A stretch of DNA of 7,355 nt from Salinimicrobium sp964572365 (GTDB lineage Bacteria; Bacteroidota; Bacteroidia; Flavobacteriales; Flavobacteriaceae), in the NCBI GenBank assembly GCA_964572365.1, contig CAZNFK010000107.1, positions 1 through 7,355 on the forward strand. Reading direction: 5' to 3'. The notes below the pieces were generated by a model that worked only from the letters and a program-made list of their open reading frames with translations, was not told the origin of the DNA and ran no database searches. Positions 1-6,299 of the stretch are shown here, in pieces (position 1 is the first letter of the stretch; each line of letters begins with the position of its first letter). The translations under genes and the position numbers were made by a program.

Positions 1-1827
1 GTCGAGATCCTTATCCATTTACCAGGAAATATTTCACCCGATAAAACCATTGATGCGCTTTACGCTTTTACCAATTGTGAAGTCTCCATTTCACCATTGA
101 GTTGTGTGATCATCGATAATAAACCCGCCTTTTTAGGAGTTTCTGAAATTTTAAGAAGGTCTACAGATCATACTGTTGAGCTTTTGAAGAGTGATCTCGA
201 GATAAAACTGGAGGAATTCCAGGAGCAGTGGCATTTCGCTTCGCTGGAAAGGATCTTTATTGAAAAAAGGATCTACCGCGATATCGAAGAAGAGGAAACC
301 TGGGAAGGGGTGATCAAGGCTATCGATGAAGGACTTAAGCCGCACATTGCACACTTAAAACGGGCAGTGACCGAAGAAGATATTGTTCGTCTTACCGAGA
401 TCAGGATCAAGCGTATCTCAAAATTTGATTTAGATAAGGCACAGCAAAAGATTGAAGCTCTGGAAGGTGAGATCGCGCAGATAAAACACCACCTGGACAA
501 CCTTATTGAATATGCCATCGCTTATTTTAACCGTTTGAAAAAGGATTATGGCGCAGGTAAAGAAAGAAAAACAGAGCTAAGGTTATTCGAGGATATAGAA
601 GCCACCAAAGTGGTAATTCGCAATACCAAACTGTATGTGAACAGGAAAGAAGGTTTTGTGGGCACCTCACTGAAGAGGGATGAATATGTGACCGACTGCT
701 CTGATATTGACGATGTCATTTGTTTTACCAAAGAAGGAAAAATGATGGTCACGAAAGTAGACAGTAAGACCTTCATTGGGAAAGACATTATTCATGTCGC
801 TATTTTCAAGAAAAAAGATAAGCGCACCATTTATAACCTGATCTATAAAGATGGAAAAGGCGGTGCCTCATACATAAAGCGTTTTGCCGTCACTTCCATA
901 ACCCGGGACAGGGAATATGATGTGACACAGGGTAAAAAAGGTTCAGAGATCTCCTATTTTTCTGCCAATCCTAACGGGGAGGCCGAGGTGGTAATGGTTT
1001 ACCTGAGGCAGGTAGGCAGCATCAAAAAACTGAAATTTGATGTGGATTTTGCCGATATGGCCATTAAAGGTCGTGCTGTAAAGGGAAATATCGTGACCAA
1101 ATATCCTGTAAAACGTATCGAACTCAAGGAAGAAGGAGTTTCTACTTTAAAACCAAGACGAATCTGGTTCGACGAGACTGTAAAAAGGCTGAATGTTGAT
1201 GAAAGAGGGGAACTTCTTGGAGAATTCAAAGGAGAAGACAGATTACTGGTAATTACGCAGAATGGAGTCGCCAAAACCATTAAACCCGAACTAACCACCA
1301 GGTTTGATGAAGATATGGTGGTCCTTGAAAAATGGGTTCCGAAAAAGCCGATCTCAGCAATTTACTGGGAAGCTGATAAGGAGCGGTTCTATGTAAAACG
1401 TTTCCTCATTGAAAATGAAGAAAAGGAAGAGAACTTTATAGGGGACAATCCAAAATCTTATCTCGAGATAGTTTCTACAGATTACCTGCCGGTAGCCGAA
1501 GTTGTCTACTCCAAAGTAAGGGGTAAAGACCAGAAACCGAACGACACTATTGAACTTGAAGAGTTTATTTCAGTAAAAGGTATTAAGGCTCTTGGTAATC
1601 AATTAACTACTGACAAGGTAAAGCAGATAAAACTTCTTGATCCTAAACCTTTTTCACCACCTGAAGAGACCAGGCCCGAAGAGATGGAAGTGATAGAGGA
1701 GGAGGCGGTAGAAAATACTTCTTCCGAAGAAAAAAAACAGGAATCACCTGATTTTTCTGAAGGCAAGATCGACAAGAAAAAATCCAAAGAAGAAGACAAG
1801 GCTCAAATAAAGCTTTTCGACGAATAA
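1..1827 (+). CDS. parC: DNA topoisomerase IV subunit A, 5'-truncated by window edge
   Basis: The frame is open from base 1, so the gene begins outside the window; 608 residues are visible, ending at TAA 1825-1827. Topoisomerase IV is an ATP-dependent type IIA enzyme (ParC2-ParE2) that unlinks daughter chromosomes; subunit A holds the DNA-cleaving tyrosine, which lies in the missing N-terminal part. The first visible residues (about 14-40, with DALYAFTNCEVSISP) match the conserved GyrA/ParC breakage-reunion core. Residues about 60-200 are the helical tower and coiled coil (KAQQKIEALEGEIAQIKHHL). From about 205 to 545 comes a GyrA/ParC-type C-terminal beta-propeller with a loop KGRAVKGNIVTK that resembles, but is not, the GyrA box. 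A Glu/Lys/Pro-rich tail fills about 550-608. The absent GyrA box and the flavobacterial-type tail favour ParC over GyrA. The TTG at 97 is internal, not the start. parE would be expected upstream. Confidence 0.93.
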   Translation, partial: VEILIHLPGNISPDKTIDALYAFTNCEVSISPLSCVIIDNKPAFLGVSEILRRSTDHTVELLKSDLEIKLEEFQEQWHFASLERIFIEKRIYRDIEEEETWEGVIKAIDEGLKPHIAHLKRAVTEEDIVRLTEIRIKRISKFDLDKAQQKIEALEGEIAQIKHHLDNLIEYAIAYFNRLKKDYGAGKERKTELRLFEDIEATKVVIRNTKLYVNRKEGFVGTSLKRDEYVTDCSDIDDVICFTKEGKMMVTKVDSKTFIGKDIIHVAIFKKKDKRTIYNLIYKDGKGGASYIKRFAVTSITRDREYDVTQGKKGSEISYFSANPNGEAEVVMVYLRQVGSIKKLKFDVDFADMAIKGRAVKGNIVTKYPVKRIELKEEGVSTLKPRRIWFDETVKRLNVDERGELLGEFKGEDRLLVITQNGVAKTIKPELTTRFDEDMVVLEKWVPKKPISAIYWEADKERFYVKRFLIENEEKEENFIGDNPKSYLEIVSTDYLPVAEVVYSKVRGKDQKPNDTIELEEFISVKGIKALGNQLTTDKVKQIKLLDPKPFSPPEETRPEEMEVIEEEAVENTSSEEKKQESPDFSEGKIDKKKSKEEDKAQIKLFDE

Positions 1828-2267
1828 TGGGATTATTTAAAGAATTCAAGGAGTTTGCCGTAAAAGGCAACATGATCGACATGGCTGTAGGTATCATCAT
1901 TGGTACCGCTTTTAATAAGGTCGTAGATGTGCTGGTGAAGCAGGTGGTCATGCCTCCATTGTCAATGCTTACTGCCGGAATAAACTATGCCGACAGGAAG
2001 TACGTGTTAAGAGAAGCTTCTCCCGCAGTGGATGGTACTGCCGCGGTAGAGGAAGTTGCCGTAGGGTACGGAATGTTGATCGAGGTGCTCATCGATTTTG
2101 TGGTGATTGGCTTTACAGTGTTCATAGTTATAAAATTCATGAACAGGTTTAGAAGAAAAGCCGAAGATCCTACCAACAAAAATGTAGCACCGGCCAGGAA
2201 TGTTCAGCTTTTAGAGAATATAAATAAACTAATGGAAGAGCAGAATGAGATGTTGAAGAGGAAGTAA
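1827..2267 (+). CDS. mscL: Large-conductance mechanosensitive channel MscL
   Basis: A 146-residue inner-membrane channel, close to the usual 130-150 residues, that opens under membrane tension and releases solutes during hypo-osmotic shock; family members act as homopentamers. The N-terminal amphipathic helix (MGLFKEFKEFAVKGN) and TM1 (about 15-43, with DMAVGIIIGTAFNKVV) carry the family signature. A periplasmic loop spans about 44-82 and contains an Ala/Val/Glu-rich stretch. TM2 is about 83-106, followed by a basic RFRRK cluster. The C-terminal helix (about 126-146, LLENINKLMEEQNEMLKRK) fits the cytoplasmic bundle. The ATG overlaps the parC stop by one base (TAATG, 1825-1829) with no Shine-Dalgarno sequence before it, so translation probably depends on ribosomes finishing parC. 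Confidence 0.96.
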   Translation: MGLFKEFKEFAVKGNMIDMAVGIIIGTAFNKVVDVLVKQVVMPPLSMLTAGINYADRKYVLREASPAVDGTAAVEEVAVGYGMLIEVLIDFVVIGFTVFIVIKFMNRFRRKAEDPTNKNVAPARNVQLLENINKLMEEQNEMLKRK

Positions 2268-2300
2268 CTTCACCCGACTTCTGGAGAAATACTTTCTTTT

Positions 2301-2675
2301 TTACTCCACCTTCACAGCAGTTCCCCGCTGTTTCTGCGTTTCTCCCACCAATCCATACTCAAAGGTATAAGAGTTGCCTTTGGTGGTGAGGATCTTCATA
2401 TGTATGGGCTTCTCCTCGGCTCGATTCTTCGGATTCTTATTTTTAACCAGGTACTCGCAGTCGTTAATCCATCGTACCGAAGAGGTATCCGCTTTTCCAC
2501 GGAAATAATCAATTTCAATACTGTCATTTCGCATAAACCTGGTCTTAACCAGTTCTCCGTTCAAATAAGATTCAAACTCAAAGGTACCGGTCTTAAAATC
2601 GCTGCAATTACGTTCCGGTTGATAGCAAGAAGTGAAGACCGGCAAAAGGAACAATAAAAATGAGGTTTTTCGCAT
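2301..2675 (-). CDS. Small lipoprotein of unknown function
   Basis: A 124-residue protein starting at ATG 2675-2673. MRKT is followed by a hydrophobic stretch LLFLLPVF and the lipobox FTSC, with lipidated Cys at residue 17, so it is a predicted type II signal-peptide lipoprotein. The mature part starts CYQPERNC, is largely beta-strand-like and polar, and includes FKTGTFEFES, RNDSIEIDYF and SVRWINDCEYLV. From memory, close relatives in Flavobacteriaceae are often labelled 'DNA topoisomerase IV', probably because they sit beside parC; nothing in the sequence supports that role. Longer starts at 2693 and 2738 are in frame. The 2693 start would add six residues before the signal peptide and is possible; the 2738 start would run into the upstream regulator gene. 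It lies 31 bases after the XRE gene on the same strand, so probably shares its promoter. Function unknown. Confidence 0.85.
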   Translation of the reverse strand: MRKTSFLLFLLPVFTSCYQPERNCSDFKTGTFEFESYLNGELVKTRFMRNDSIEIDYFRGKADTSSVRWINDCEYLVKNKNPKNRAEEKPIHMKILTTKGNSYTFEYGLVGETQKQRGTAVKVE

Positions 2676-2706
2676 ACTGCAAATTAAAGCCATTTTTAAA
2701 TCCCAG

Positions 2707-3117
2707 TCAATTTTCGAAGGCCTCAAAAGTACCGTCATTGTAAAATAATACGATGCGACGAATTTCTTTCCGGTTTTCTACGGAATTCATCACGTTTCCG
2801 AGATTTTCAGGATTGCTGAATAGATCCTGAGGCTTAGGTGGTGCAGATGAAACCTGTTTGGAGGGAATAGGAGAAGAGGCTTTTTCTTCTTTCTTCGGAA
2901 AACTTCCCTTACCATTCAATAACCAGTACAGTTCTACATCTGGAAAAGCATTGACGATTTTCATCACAAAATCCAGGCTGGGTTTGTTCCTGCCCGAAAG
3001 TAAATGAGAAATAGAGGAACGACCGACATCAATCTTATCGGCGAAAGCTGCTGCAGAGAGTTCATGATATTCCATGATCTTGTGGAGCCGTTGTGTAAAT
3101 TCTTCAGTGTTCACCAT
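2707..3117 (-). CDS. XRE-family helix-turn-helix transcriptional regulator
   Basis: A 136-residue protein starting at ATG 3117-3115 (MVNTEEFTQRL). Residues about 5-62 form a Cro/C1-type HTH: AFADKIDVGRSSISHLLSGRN holds the turn and recognition helix, followed by KPSLDFVMKIVNAFPDVELYWLLNGKG, a form common in Bacteroidota XRE proteins. A Ser/Pro/Lys-rich linker (about 75-105) leads to a short C-terminal segment ending EIRRIVLFYNDGTFEAFEN, which may bind a ligand or mediate dimerisation (inference). An in-frame ATG 45 bases upstream (3162) is rejected because it lies inside the predicted promoter and operator and encodes an unconserved-looking leader. It is transcribed divergently from the M14 gene and followed by the lipoprotein gene. 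Dyads overlap its promoter and its start codon, which points to autoregulation. Confidence 0.9.
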   Translation of the reverse strand: MVNTEEFTQRLHKIMEYHELSAAAFADKIDVGRSSISHLLSGRNKPSLDFVMKIVNAFPDVELYWLLNGKGSFPKKEEKASSPIPSKQVSSAPPKPQDLFSNPENLGNVMNSVENRKEIRRIVLFYNDGTFEAFEN

Positions 3118-3123
3118 TGTAAA
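3110..3123. promoter_or_regulatory. Operator-like dyad over the XRE start codon
   Basis: TTCAC-CATT-GTAAA is a 5-4-5 dyad with one mismatch to TTTAC-N4-GTAAA. It covers the ATG of the XRE gene (3115-3117). It contains the first of seven TGTAAAC/GTTTACA heptamers in this intergenic region (3118-3124). Confidence 0.45.
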
Positions 3124-3143
3124 CAGGTTGTTTGAAAAAGGTT

Positions 3144-3158
3144 GTTTACAAAAGTAAA
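3144..3158. promoter_or_regulatory. Operator-like perfect dyad over the XRE promoter -7 box
   Basis: GTTTACAAAAGTAAA contains the perfect dyad TTTAC-AAAA-GTAAA (3145-3158). Its reverse complement, TTTACTTTTGTAAAC, is identical to bases 3382-3396 before the M14 gene. The overlap with TACTTTTG suggests that a bound protein would block RNA polymerase. The binding protein is inferred to be the neighbouring XRE regulator. Confidence 0.6.
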
Positions 3159-3179
3159 ACAATGTTTACAATAAAGCAA
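3149..3179 (-). promoter_or_regulatory. Predicted promoter of the XRE-lipoprotein operon
   Basis: Read on the minus strand, TTG (plus 3177-3179), a 20-base spacer and TACTTTTG (plus 3149-3156) match the Bacteroidota primary-sigma consensus TTG-N17-23-TAnnTTTG exactly. Transcription would begin near 3143, giving a leader of roughly 25 bases before the ATG at 3117. The -7 box lies inside the perfect dyad at 3145-3158. Confidence 0.6.
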
Positions 3180-3194
3180 ATTACAAATGTAAAC
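3180..3194. promoter_or_regulatory. Operator-like dyad upstream of the XRE promoter
   Basis: ATTAC-AAAT-GTAAA is a 5-4-5 dyad with one mismatch, followed by C to complete TGTAAAC (3188-3194). It lies immediately upstream of the predicted -33 TTG of the XRE promoter (3177-3179). An additional half site GTTTACA sits at 3164-3170, between the two. Confidence 0.5.
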
Positions 3195-3321
3195 CAGAGT
3201 ATTGAGTTAATAAATTACTTTAATTGGGCGTATGTAAACCGCTAAAGGACACTTTTTTAAGTTTATAAAATTTGAATATAGGAATGATTCCAAGAGAGTT
3301 GCTGGTTAGAGCTGTATAAGT

Positions 3322-3337
3322 GTTTACAATCTGAAAC
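3322..3337. promoter_or_regulatory. Weak operator-like site in the M14 upstream region
   Basis: GTTTAC-AATC-TGAAAC has a perfect left half and a right half matching four of six bases. A lone TGTAAAC half site also occurs at 3233-3239. Both lie in the middle of the divergent region, where no other gene or signal is visible. Confidence 0.3.
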
Positions 3338-3357
3338 AGAAGTGTTGCTTTTTGTGA

Positions 3358-3371
3358 TTTACAAATGTGAA
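3358..3371. promoter_or_regulatory. Operator-like dyad upstream of the M14 promoter
   Basis: TTTAC-AAAT-GTGAA is the 5-4-5 dyad with one mismatch. It lies 10 bases before the perfect dyad at 3382-3395, so the two centres are 24 bases apart, a spacing that would allow cooperative binding (inference). Confidence 0.45.
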
Positions 3372-3381
3372 TTTGATATTA

Positions 3382-3396
3382 TTTACTTTTGTAAAC
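3382..3396 (+). promoter_or_regulatory. Perfect operator dyad and -7 box before the M14 gene
   Basis: TTTAC-TTTT-GTAAA plus C forms a perfect dyad ending one base before ATG 3397. It contains TACTTTTG (3384-3391), an exact TAnnTTTG -7 box. No TTG lies 17-23 bases upstream, so the promoter would be weak or need help. If this box is used, transcription would start at or very near the ATG. Confidence 0.5.
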
Positions 3397-4569
3397 ATGA
3401 AGAATTCAATTCAATCCGATACATTTTTAAAGTACTATCCAGCATTCAGAAATTCTGAAATCACTGGGAGGTTCCTTTCTTATAAGGAACTTTCTCCTCA
3501 GCTTGAAAAGCTGAAACAGAATTTCCGAATTGAAGAAATAGGAAGATCTTTTTTAAATATTCCCATTCACAGCATTGAAATTGGAACCGGACCCGTCAAA
3601 ATCCTGGGTTGGTCTCAAATGCACGGGAATGAATCTACCACAACCAAAGCCTTACTTGATCTTTTTAACCTGTTTGTACAATTCAGAAATGAACCGGATG
3701 TGAAGCTGGTACTGGAGAGATGTACTTTTTTAGTAATTCCCATGCTCAATCCAGACGGAGCGGCCAGATATACCCGGGAAAATGTAAACAAAGTAGATCT
3801 CAACAGGGATGCTCACGAGCGAAAAGAGAGTGAAAGTAAGGTGCTGAGAAAATGTTACGAGAATTTCCTGCCCGATTTCTGCTTTAATCTTCACGACCAG
3901 CGAACCATTTTTGGTGCAGGAGATACTTCCAAACCGGCCACGATCTCCTTTCTTACTCCCGCAATGGATTCAGAAAGAACTGTAACCGATTCCCGCTTAC
4001 GATCTATGAAAGTGGTGGTTTCTATGAATAAAGTTCTGCAGCGCTATTTGCCAGGTATGGTAGGTAGATATGATGATGCTTATAACATAAATTGTACGGG
4101 AGACAGCTTCCAAAGTTTAAAGATCCCTACCATTCTTTTTGAGGCCGGCCATTTCCCCGGCGATTACATGCGTGAAGAAACCAGAAAATTCATGGCGTTG
4201 GCTATTTTTACCGGTCTGCACTCTATTGCCACGGGAGATTTTCGCCATTGTGAAGCTGCGGAATATTCCCGGATACCCGAGAACAAAAAGAACTTTTACG
4301 ACATTATCTTAAGGGAAGCCATGATAAAGGGAGAGCGGGTTGATATTGCCATACAATATGAAGAAAAGATCAAGGGAAACAGTATTCATTTTGAGCCTGT
4401 GGTAAGAACCATGGCATCCGGTCTATCAAGTTACGGTCATAAAGAAATTGATTGTGAAGGAATGGAAGTGAGATCAGCTTCGGGAGAAGATATTAACGAA
4501 AACGATATAGTGACCGTAATTCTGTTAAATGACGAGAAGTTATCAATAATATCTCAGGATATTCCGTAA
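3397..4569 (+). CDS. M14-family zinc carboxypeptidase-like protein, cytoplasmic
   Basis: A 390-residue protein starting at ATG 3397 (MKNSIQSDTF). M14 enzymes use one zinc ion to remove C-terminal residues or cleave peptide-like amide bonds. The family residues are present: zinc ligands His76 and Glu79 in QMHGNES, third ligand His166 in NLHDQ, substrate-carboxylate Arg137 in DLNRD after the NPDG motif (118-121), and catalytic Glu249 in TILFEAGHF. An active enzyme is therefore likely. There is no signal peptide or membrane segment, so it should act in the cytoplasm, unlike secreted digestive carboxypeptidases. That leaves peptide recycling (such as MpaA-like cell-wall peptides) or an aminoacyl-type substrate as options; the sequence does not decide. 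Residues about 290-390 form an extra C-terminal segment I do not recognise. A GTG start at 3367 would add ten residues encoded by the operator itself and is unlikely. It is divergent from the XRE operon. Confidence 0.85.
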   Translation: MKNSIQSDTFLKYYPAFRNSEITGRFLSYKELSPQLEKLKQNFRIEEIGRSFLNIPIHSIEIGTGPVKILGWSQMHGNESTTTKALLDLFNLFVQFRNEPDVKLVLERCTFLVIPMLNPDGAARYTRENVNKVDLNRDAHERKESESKVLRKCYENFLPDFCFNLHDQRTIFGAGDTSKPATISFLTPAMDSERTVTDSRLRSMKVVVSMNKVLQRYLPGMVGRYDDAYNINCTGDSFQSLKIPTILFEAGHFPGDYMREETRKFMALAIFTGLHSIATGDFRHCEAAEYSRIPENKKNFYDIILREAMIKGERVDIAIQYEEKIKGNSIHFEPVVRTMASGLSSYGHKEIDCEGMEVRSASGEDINENDIVTVILLNDEKLSIISQDIP

Positions 4570-4572
4570 ATA

Positions 4573-4606
4573 TTGTTTATAATCTAATCATTTTGTAGTA
4601 ATTTTG
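4573..4606 (+). promoter_or_regulatory. Predicted promoter of the Lrp/AsnC gene
   Basis: TTG at 4573-4575, a 23-base spacer and TAATTTTG at 4599-4606 fit the Bacteroidota consensus TTG-N17-23-TAnnTTTG, at the long end of the spacing. Transcription would start near 4612, leaving about 39 bases before the ATG at 4651. GGAG at 4625-4628 is too far from the ATG to act as a normal ribosome binding site. Confidence 0.55.
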
Positions 4607-4650
4607 TACTTCATTTAAAATAGTGGAGAATTTTTGAAAAGACAAAAGAT

Positions 4651-5130
4651 ATGGCAAAGTTTAGATTAGATGAAACAGATCACCAGATCCTGAATATGTT
4701 GATTGATAATACCAGGACCCCTTTTACCGATATAGCGAAGAAATTAAGTATATCTGCAGGGACGGTGCACGTGAGGGTGAAAAAAATGGAAGAAGCAGGG
4801 ATCATTCTTGGTTCCTCTCTAACTCTTAATTATGAGAAGTTGGGGTATGCTTTTATTGCTTATGTGGGTATATTTCTGCAAAACACTTCGCAAACCAAGT
4901 TCGTCCTGGAAAGGATCAATGAAATACCATTTGTAACGGTAGCTCATGTTACCACCGGCAAATTCAATGTATTTTGCAAAATAAGAGCACGGGATACTCA
5001 ACATGCAAAGGAAATTATCTTCCAGCTGGATGATATTGAAGGTGTTTACAGAACAGAGACCATGATCTCCCTTGAAGAAAGTATCAACGATAAAAAGCGC
5101 TTGATGCATTCCATTTTTGAGAACCTGTAA
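4651..5130 (+). CDS. Lrp/AsnC-family transcriptional regulator
   Basis: A 159-residue protein of normal family length. Residues about 5-60 form the AsnC winged helix-turn-helix: LDETDHQILNMLIDNTRTPFTDIAKKL, then recognition helix SISAGTVHVRVKKMEEAGII. Residues about 65-145 form the RAM (Lrp/AsnC ligand-binding) domain, with TTGKFNVFCKIRARD in place of the usual effector-pocket glycine segment, ending in ETMISLEESINDKKR. Members form octamers or dimers and usually sense amino acids; the effector here is unknown. It has its own predicted promoter and is closed by a strong terminator, so it looks like a single-gene unit. Nothing suggests it controls either neighbour specifically. Confidence 0.92.
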   Translation: MAKFRLDETDHQILNMLIDNTRTPFTDIAKKLSISAGTVHVRVKKMEEAGIILGSSLTLNYEKLGYAFIAYVGIFLQNTSQTKFVLERINEIPFVTVAHVTTGKFNVFCKIRARDTQHAKEIIFQLDDIEGVYRTETMISLEESINDKKRLMHSIFENL

Positions 5131-5149
5131 CTCTCCTAAAGTCTTATTA

Positions 5150-5186
5150 AAAGCCCTTTAAACTGTTGTGTTTAAAGGGTTTTTTT
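5150..5186 (+). terminator. Rho-independent terminator after the Lrp/AsnC gene
   Basis: A perfect 10-base-pair stem CCCTTTAAAC (5154-5163) / GTTTAAAGGG (5170-5179) encloses loop TGTTGT and is followed by seven T residues (5180-5186). It begins about 20 bases after the stop codon and separates this unit from the YihY-type gene. Confidence 0.93.
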
Positions 5187-5205
5187 ATACATTCAGGTGA
5201 AAAGC

Positions 5206-5211
5206 AAGGAG
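5206..5211 (+). promoter_or_regulatory. Shine-Dalgarno sequence of the YihY-type gene
   Basis: AAGGAG lies seven bases before ATG 5219. It is the only clear Shine-Dalgarno sequence in the window, as expected for Bacteroidota where such sites are rare, and it fixes the start. Confidence 0.7.
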
Positions 5212-5218
5212 CGCAATA

Positions 5219-6226
5219 ATGAATGTAAAACATAAGTTATCTTCTTTCTGGAACCTCATTAAAAGGTCTTATTTTAGCTGGAACCGGAATGATCCCTGGG
5301 CCAGGAGCGCGACTATAGCCTATTATGCCTTATTTTCCCTGCCTTCGCTTCTTATCATCGTGGTAACTGTTGCCGGTTATTTCTTTGGCCGCAAAGCGGT
5401 ACAGGGTCGGATCACCACTGAAATAGGAGAATTTATTGGTATGGAATCGGCCAAGGCCATAGAAGGAATGATTGCCAAAGCCGCACTAAATGAAAGTTCT
5501 ACTATAGCCGTGATATTTGGTGTTGCTTTCCTAATCTTTGGTGCTACGGGAGTTTTTTTTCAGCTAAAGGCAGCCATGAACAATATCTGGAATGTTACTG
5601 CCAAGAAGAATACCGTAAAACGGATCATTATTAACCGCATCATTTCTTTGGGAATGGTCTTTGTCGTTGGTCTGTTATTATTAATTTCTCTCGTGATCTC
5701 TGCCATAATCAACGCTTTTAGTGATTATCTTGCTTCAGTTGCCCCGATCATTACCAGCTTTATGCTGGAGGTCCTGAATTTTTTAATCTCATTTCTCTTT
5801 ATAACCTCACTGTTTGCAGCCATTTTTAAATGGCTACCCGACGTGAAATTGCGCTGGAAAACCACCTATCTGGGGGCAATGCTTACCACAGTTTTATTTT
5901 TGATAGCGGAATATATCATAGGATTTTACTTTGGTCAAAGCGATCCGGGCTCTGTCTATGGAGGAGCATCTTCGGTCGTGCTGATTTTGCTATGGGTGTA
6001 TTATACCTGTTTGATCGTCTTTTTCGGAGCTGAATTTACCGTTCAGTACGCTCTGCACAGGCGGGATAGGGTAGAACCCAATGAATATGCAGAGCCTGCC
6101 ATTTATCAGGAATTGGAGCGGCTGGAACAAAAAAGAGGTCAGTTGATCGACGAAAAAAGGATCCTGGATACTTTGCAATCTCACACCGATGAAGAATCTT
6201 CAGAAGAAAAAAAGAAAGGAAAATAG
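5219..6226 (+). CDS. YihY/BrkB-family inner-membrane protein
   Basis: A 335-residue protein with six predicted membrane segments (about 31-55, 94-116, 139-165, 182-205, 217-239, 249-277). Family hallmarks are ATIAYYALFSLPSLLIIVV in the first, FGATGVFFQLKAAMNNIWNV after the second, and VYGGASSVVLILLWVYYTC with GAEFT in the last. The family was once called ribonuclease BN by mistake; its real role is unclear, with export or envelope functions proposed. The cytoplasmic C-terminal tail (about 278-335) is strongly charged, with a likely coiled coil at ELERLEQKRGQLIDEKRIL and an EESSEEKKKGK end. It follows the AsnC terminator and probably has its own promoter between 5187 and 5218 or reads through weakly; no clear TAnnTTTG was found there. 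Confidence 0.9.
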   Translation: MNVKHKLSSFWNLIKRSYFSWNRNDPWARSATIAYYALFSLPSLLIIVVTVAGYFFGRKAVQGRITTEIGEFIGMESAKAIEGMIAKAALNESSTIAVIFGVAFLIFGATGVFFQLKAAMNNIWNVTAKKNTVKRIIINRIISLGMVFVVGLLLLISLVISAIINAFSDYLASVAPIITSFMLEVLNFLISFLFITSLFAAIFKWLPDVKLRWKTTYLGAMLTTVLFLIAEYIIGFYFGQSDPGSVYGGASSVVLILLWVYYTCLIVFFGAEFTVQYALHRRDRVEPNEYAEPAIYQELERLEQKRGQLIDEKRILDTLQSHTDEESSEEKKKGK

Positions 6227-6234
6227 TCCTTTTT
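6212..6234 (+). terminator. Weak terminator-like hairpin overlapping the YihY-type stop
   Basis: AGAAAGGA (6213-6220) can pair with TCCTTTTT (6227-6234) around the stop codon at 6224-6226, with one G-U pair and a T-run as its 3' arm. The stem is AT-rich, so this is a weak candidate. Confidence 0.3.
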
Positions 6235-6299
6235 CTTACAGCTACTTCGGAAAGGTTTAACGAGCAACCCATAAACTTTACATCCTTCTTAATAAGGTA

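Noticed and set aside
97..99. TTG as the start of the first gene
   Set aside because: The same frame is open to base 1 and encodes the conserved GyrA/ParC segment DALYAFTNCEVSISP upstream of it, so the gene is truncated by the window edge.
1643..1951. Minus-strand reading frame across the parC-mscL junction
   Set aside because: It lies antisense to two well-supported genes and its translation looks like a low-complexity shadow.
2400..2657. Plus-strand reading frame of 85 residues
   Set aside because: It is antisense to the lipoprotein gene, whose signal peptide and lipobox are convincing.
3118..3396. Repeated heptamers as a CRISPR array
   Set aside because: Repeats are only seven bases, occur in both orientations and have irregular spacing; there are no cas genes.
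4548..4563. Inverted repeat AATATC-TCAG-GATATT at the end of the M14 gene
   Set aside because: The stem is six AT-rich pairs inside the coding region with no T run after it, so it is not a credible terminator.
5044..5050. GTTTACA inside the AsnC gene, and TGTAAAC at 3784-3790 inside the M14 gene
   Set aside because: They are single half sites within coding sequence with no dyad partner, consistent with chance.
5830..6033. Plus-strand 67-residue frame inside the YihY-type gene
   Set aside because: It is an out-of-frame shadow of a gene with full family motifs and a good ribosome binding site.
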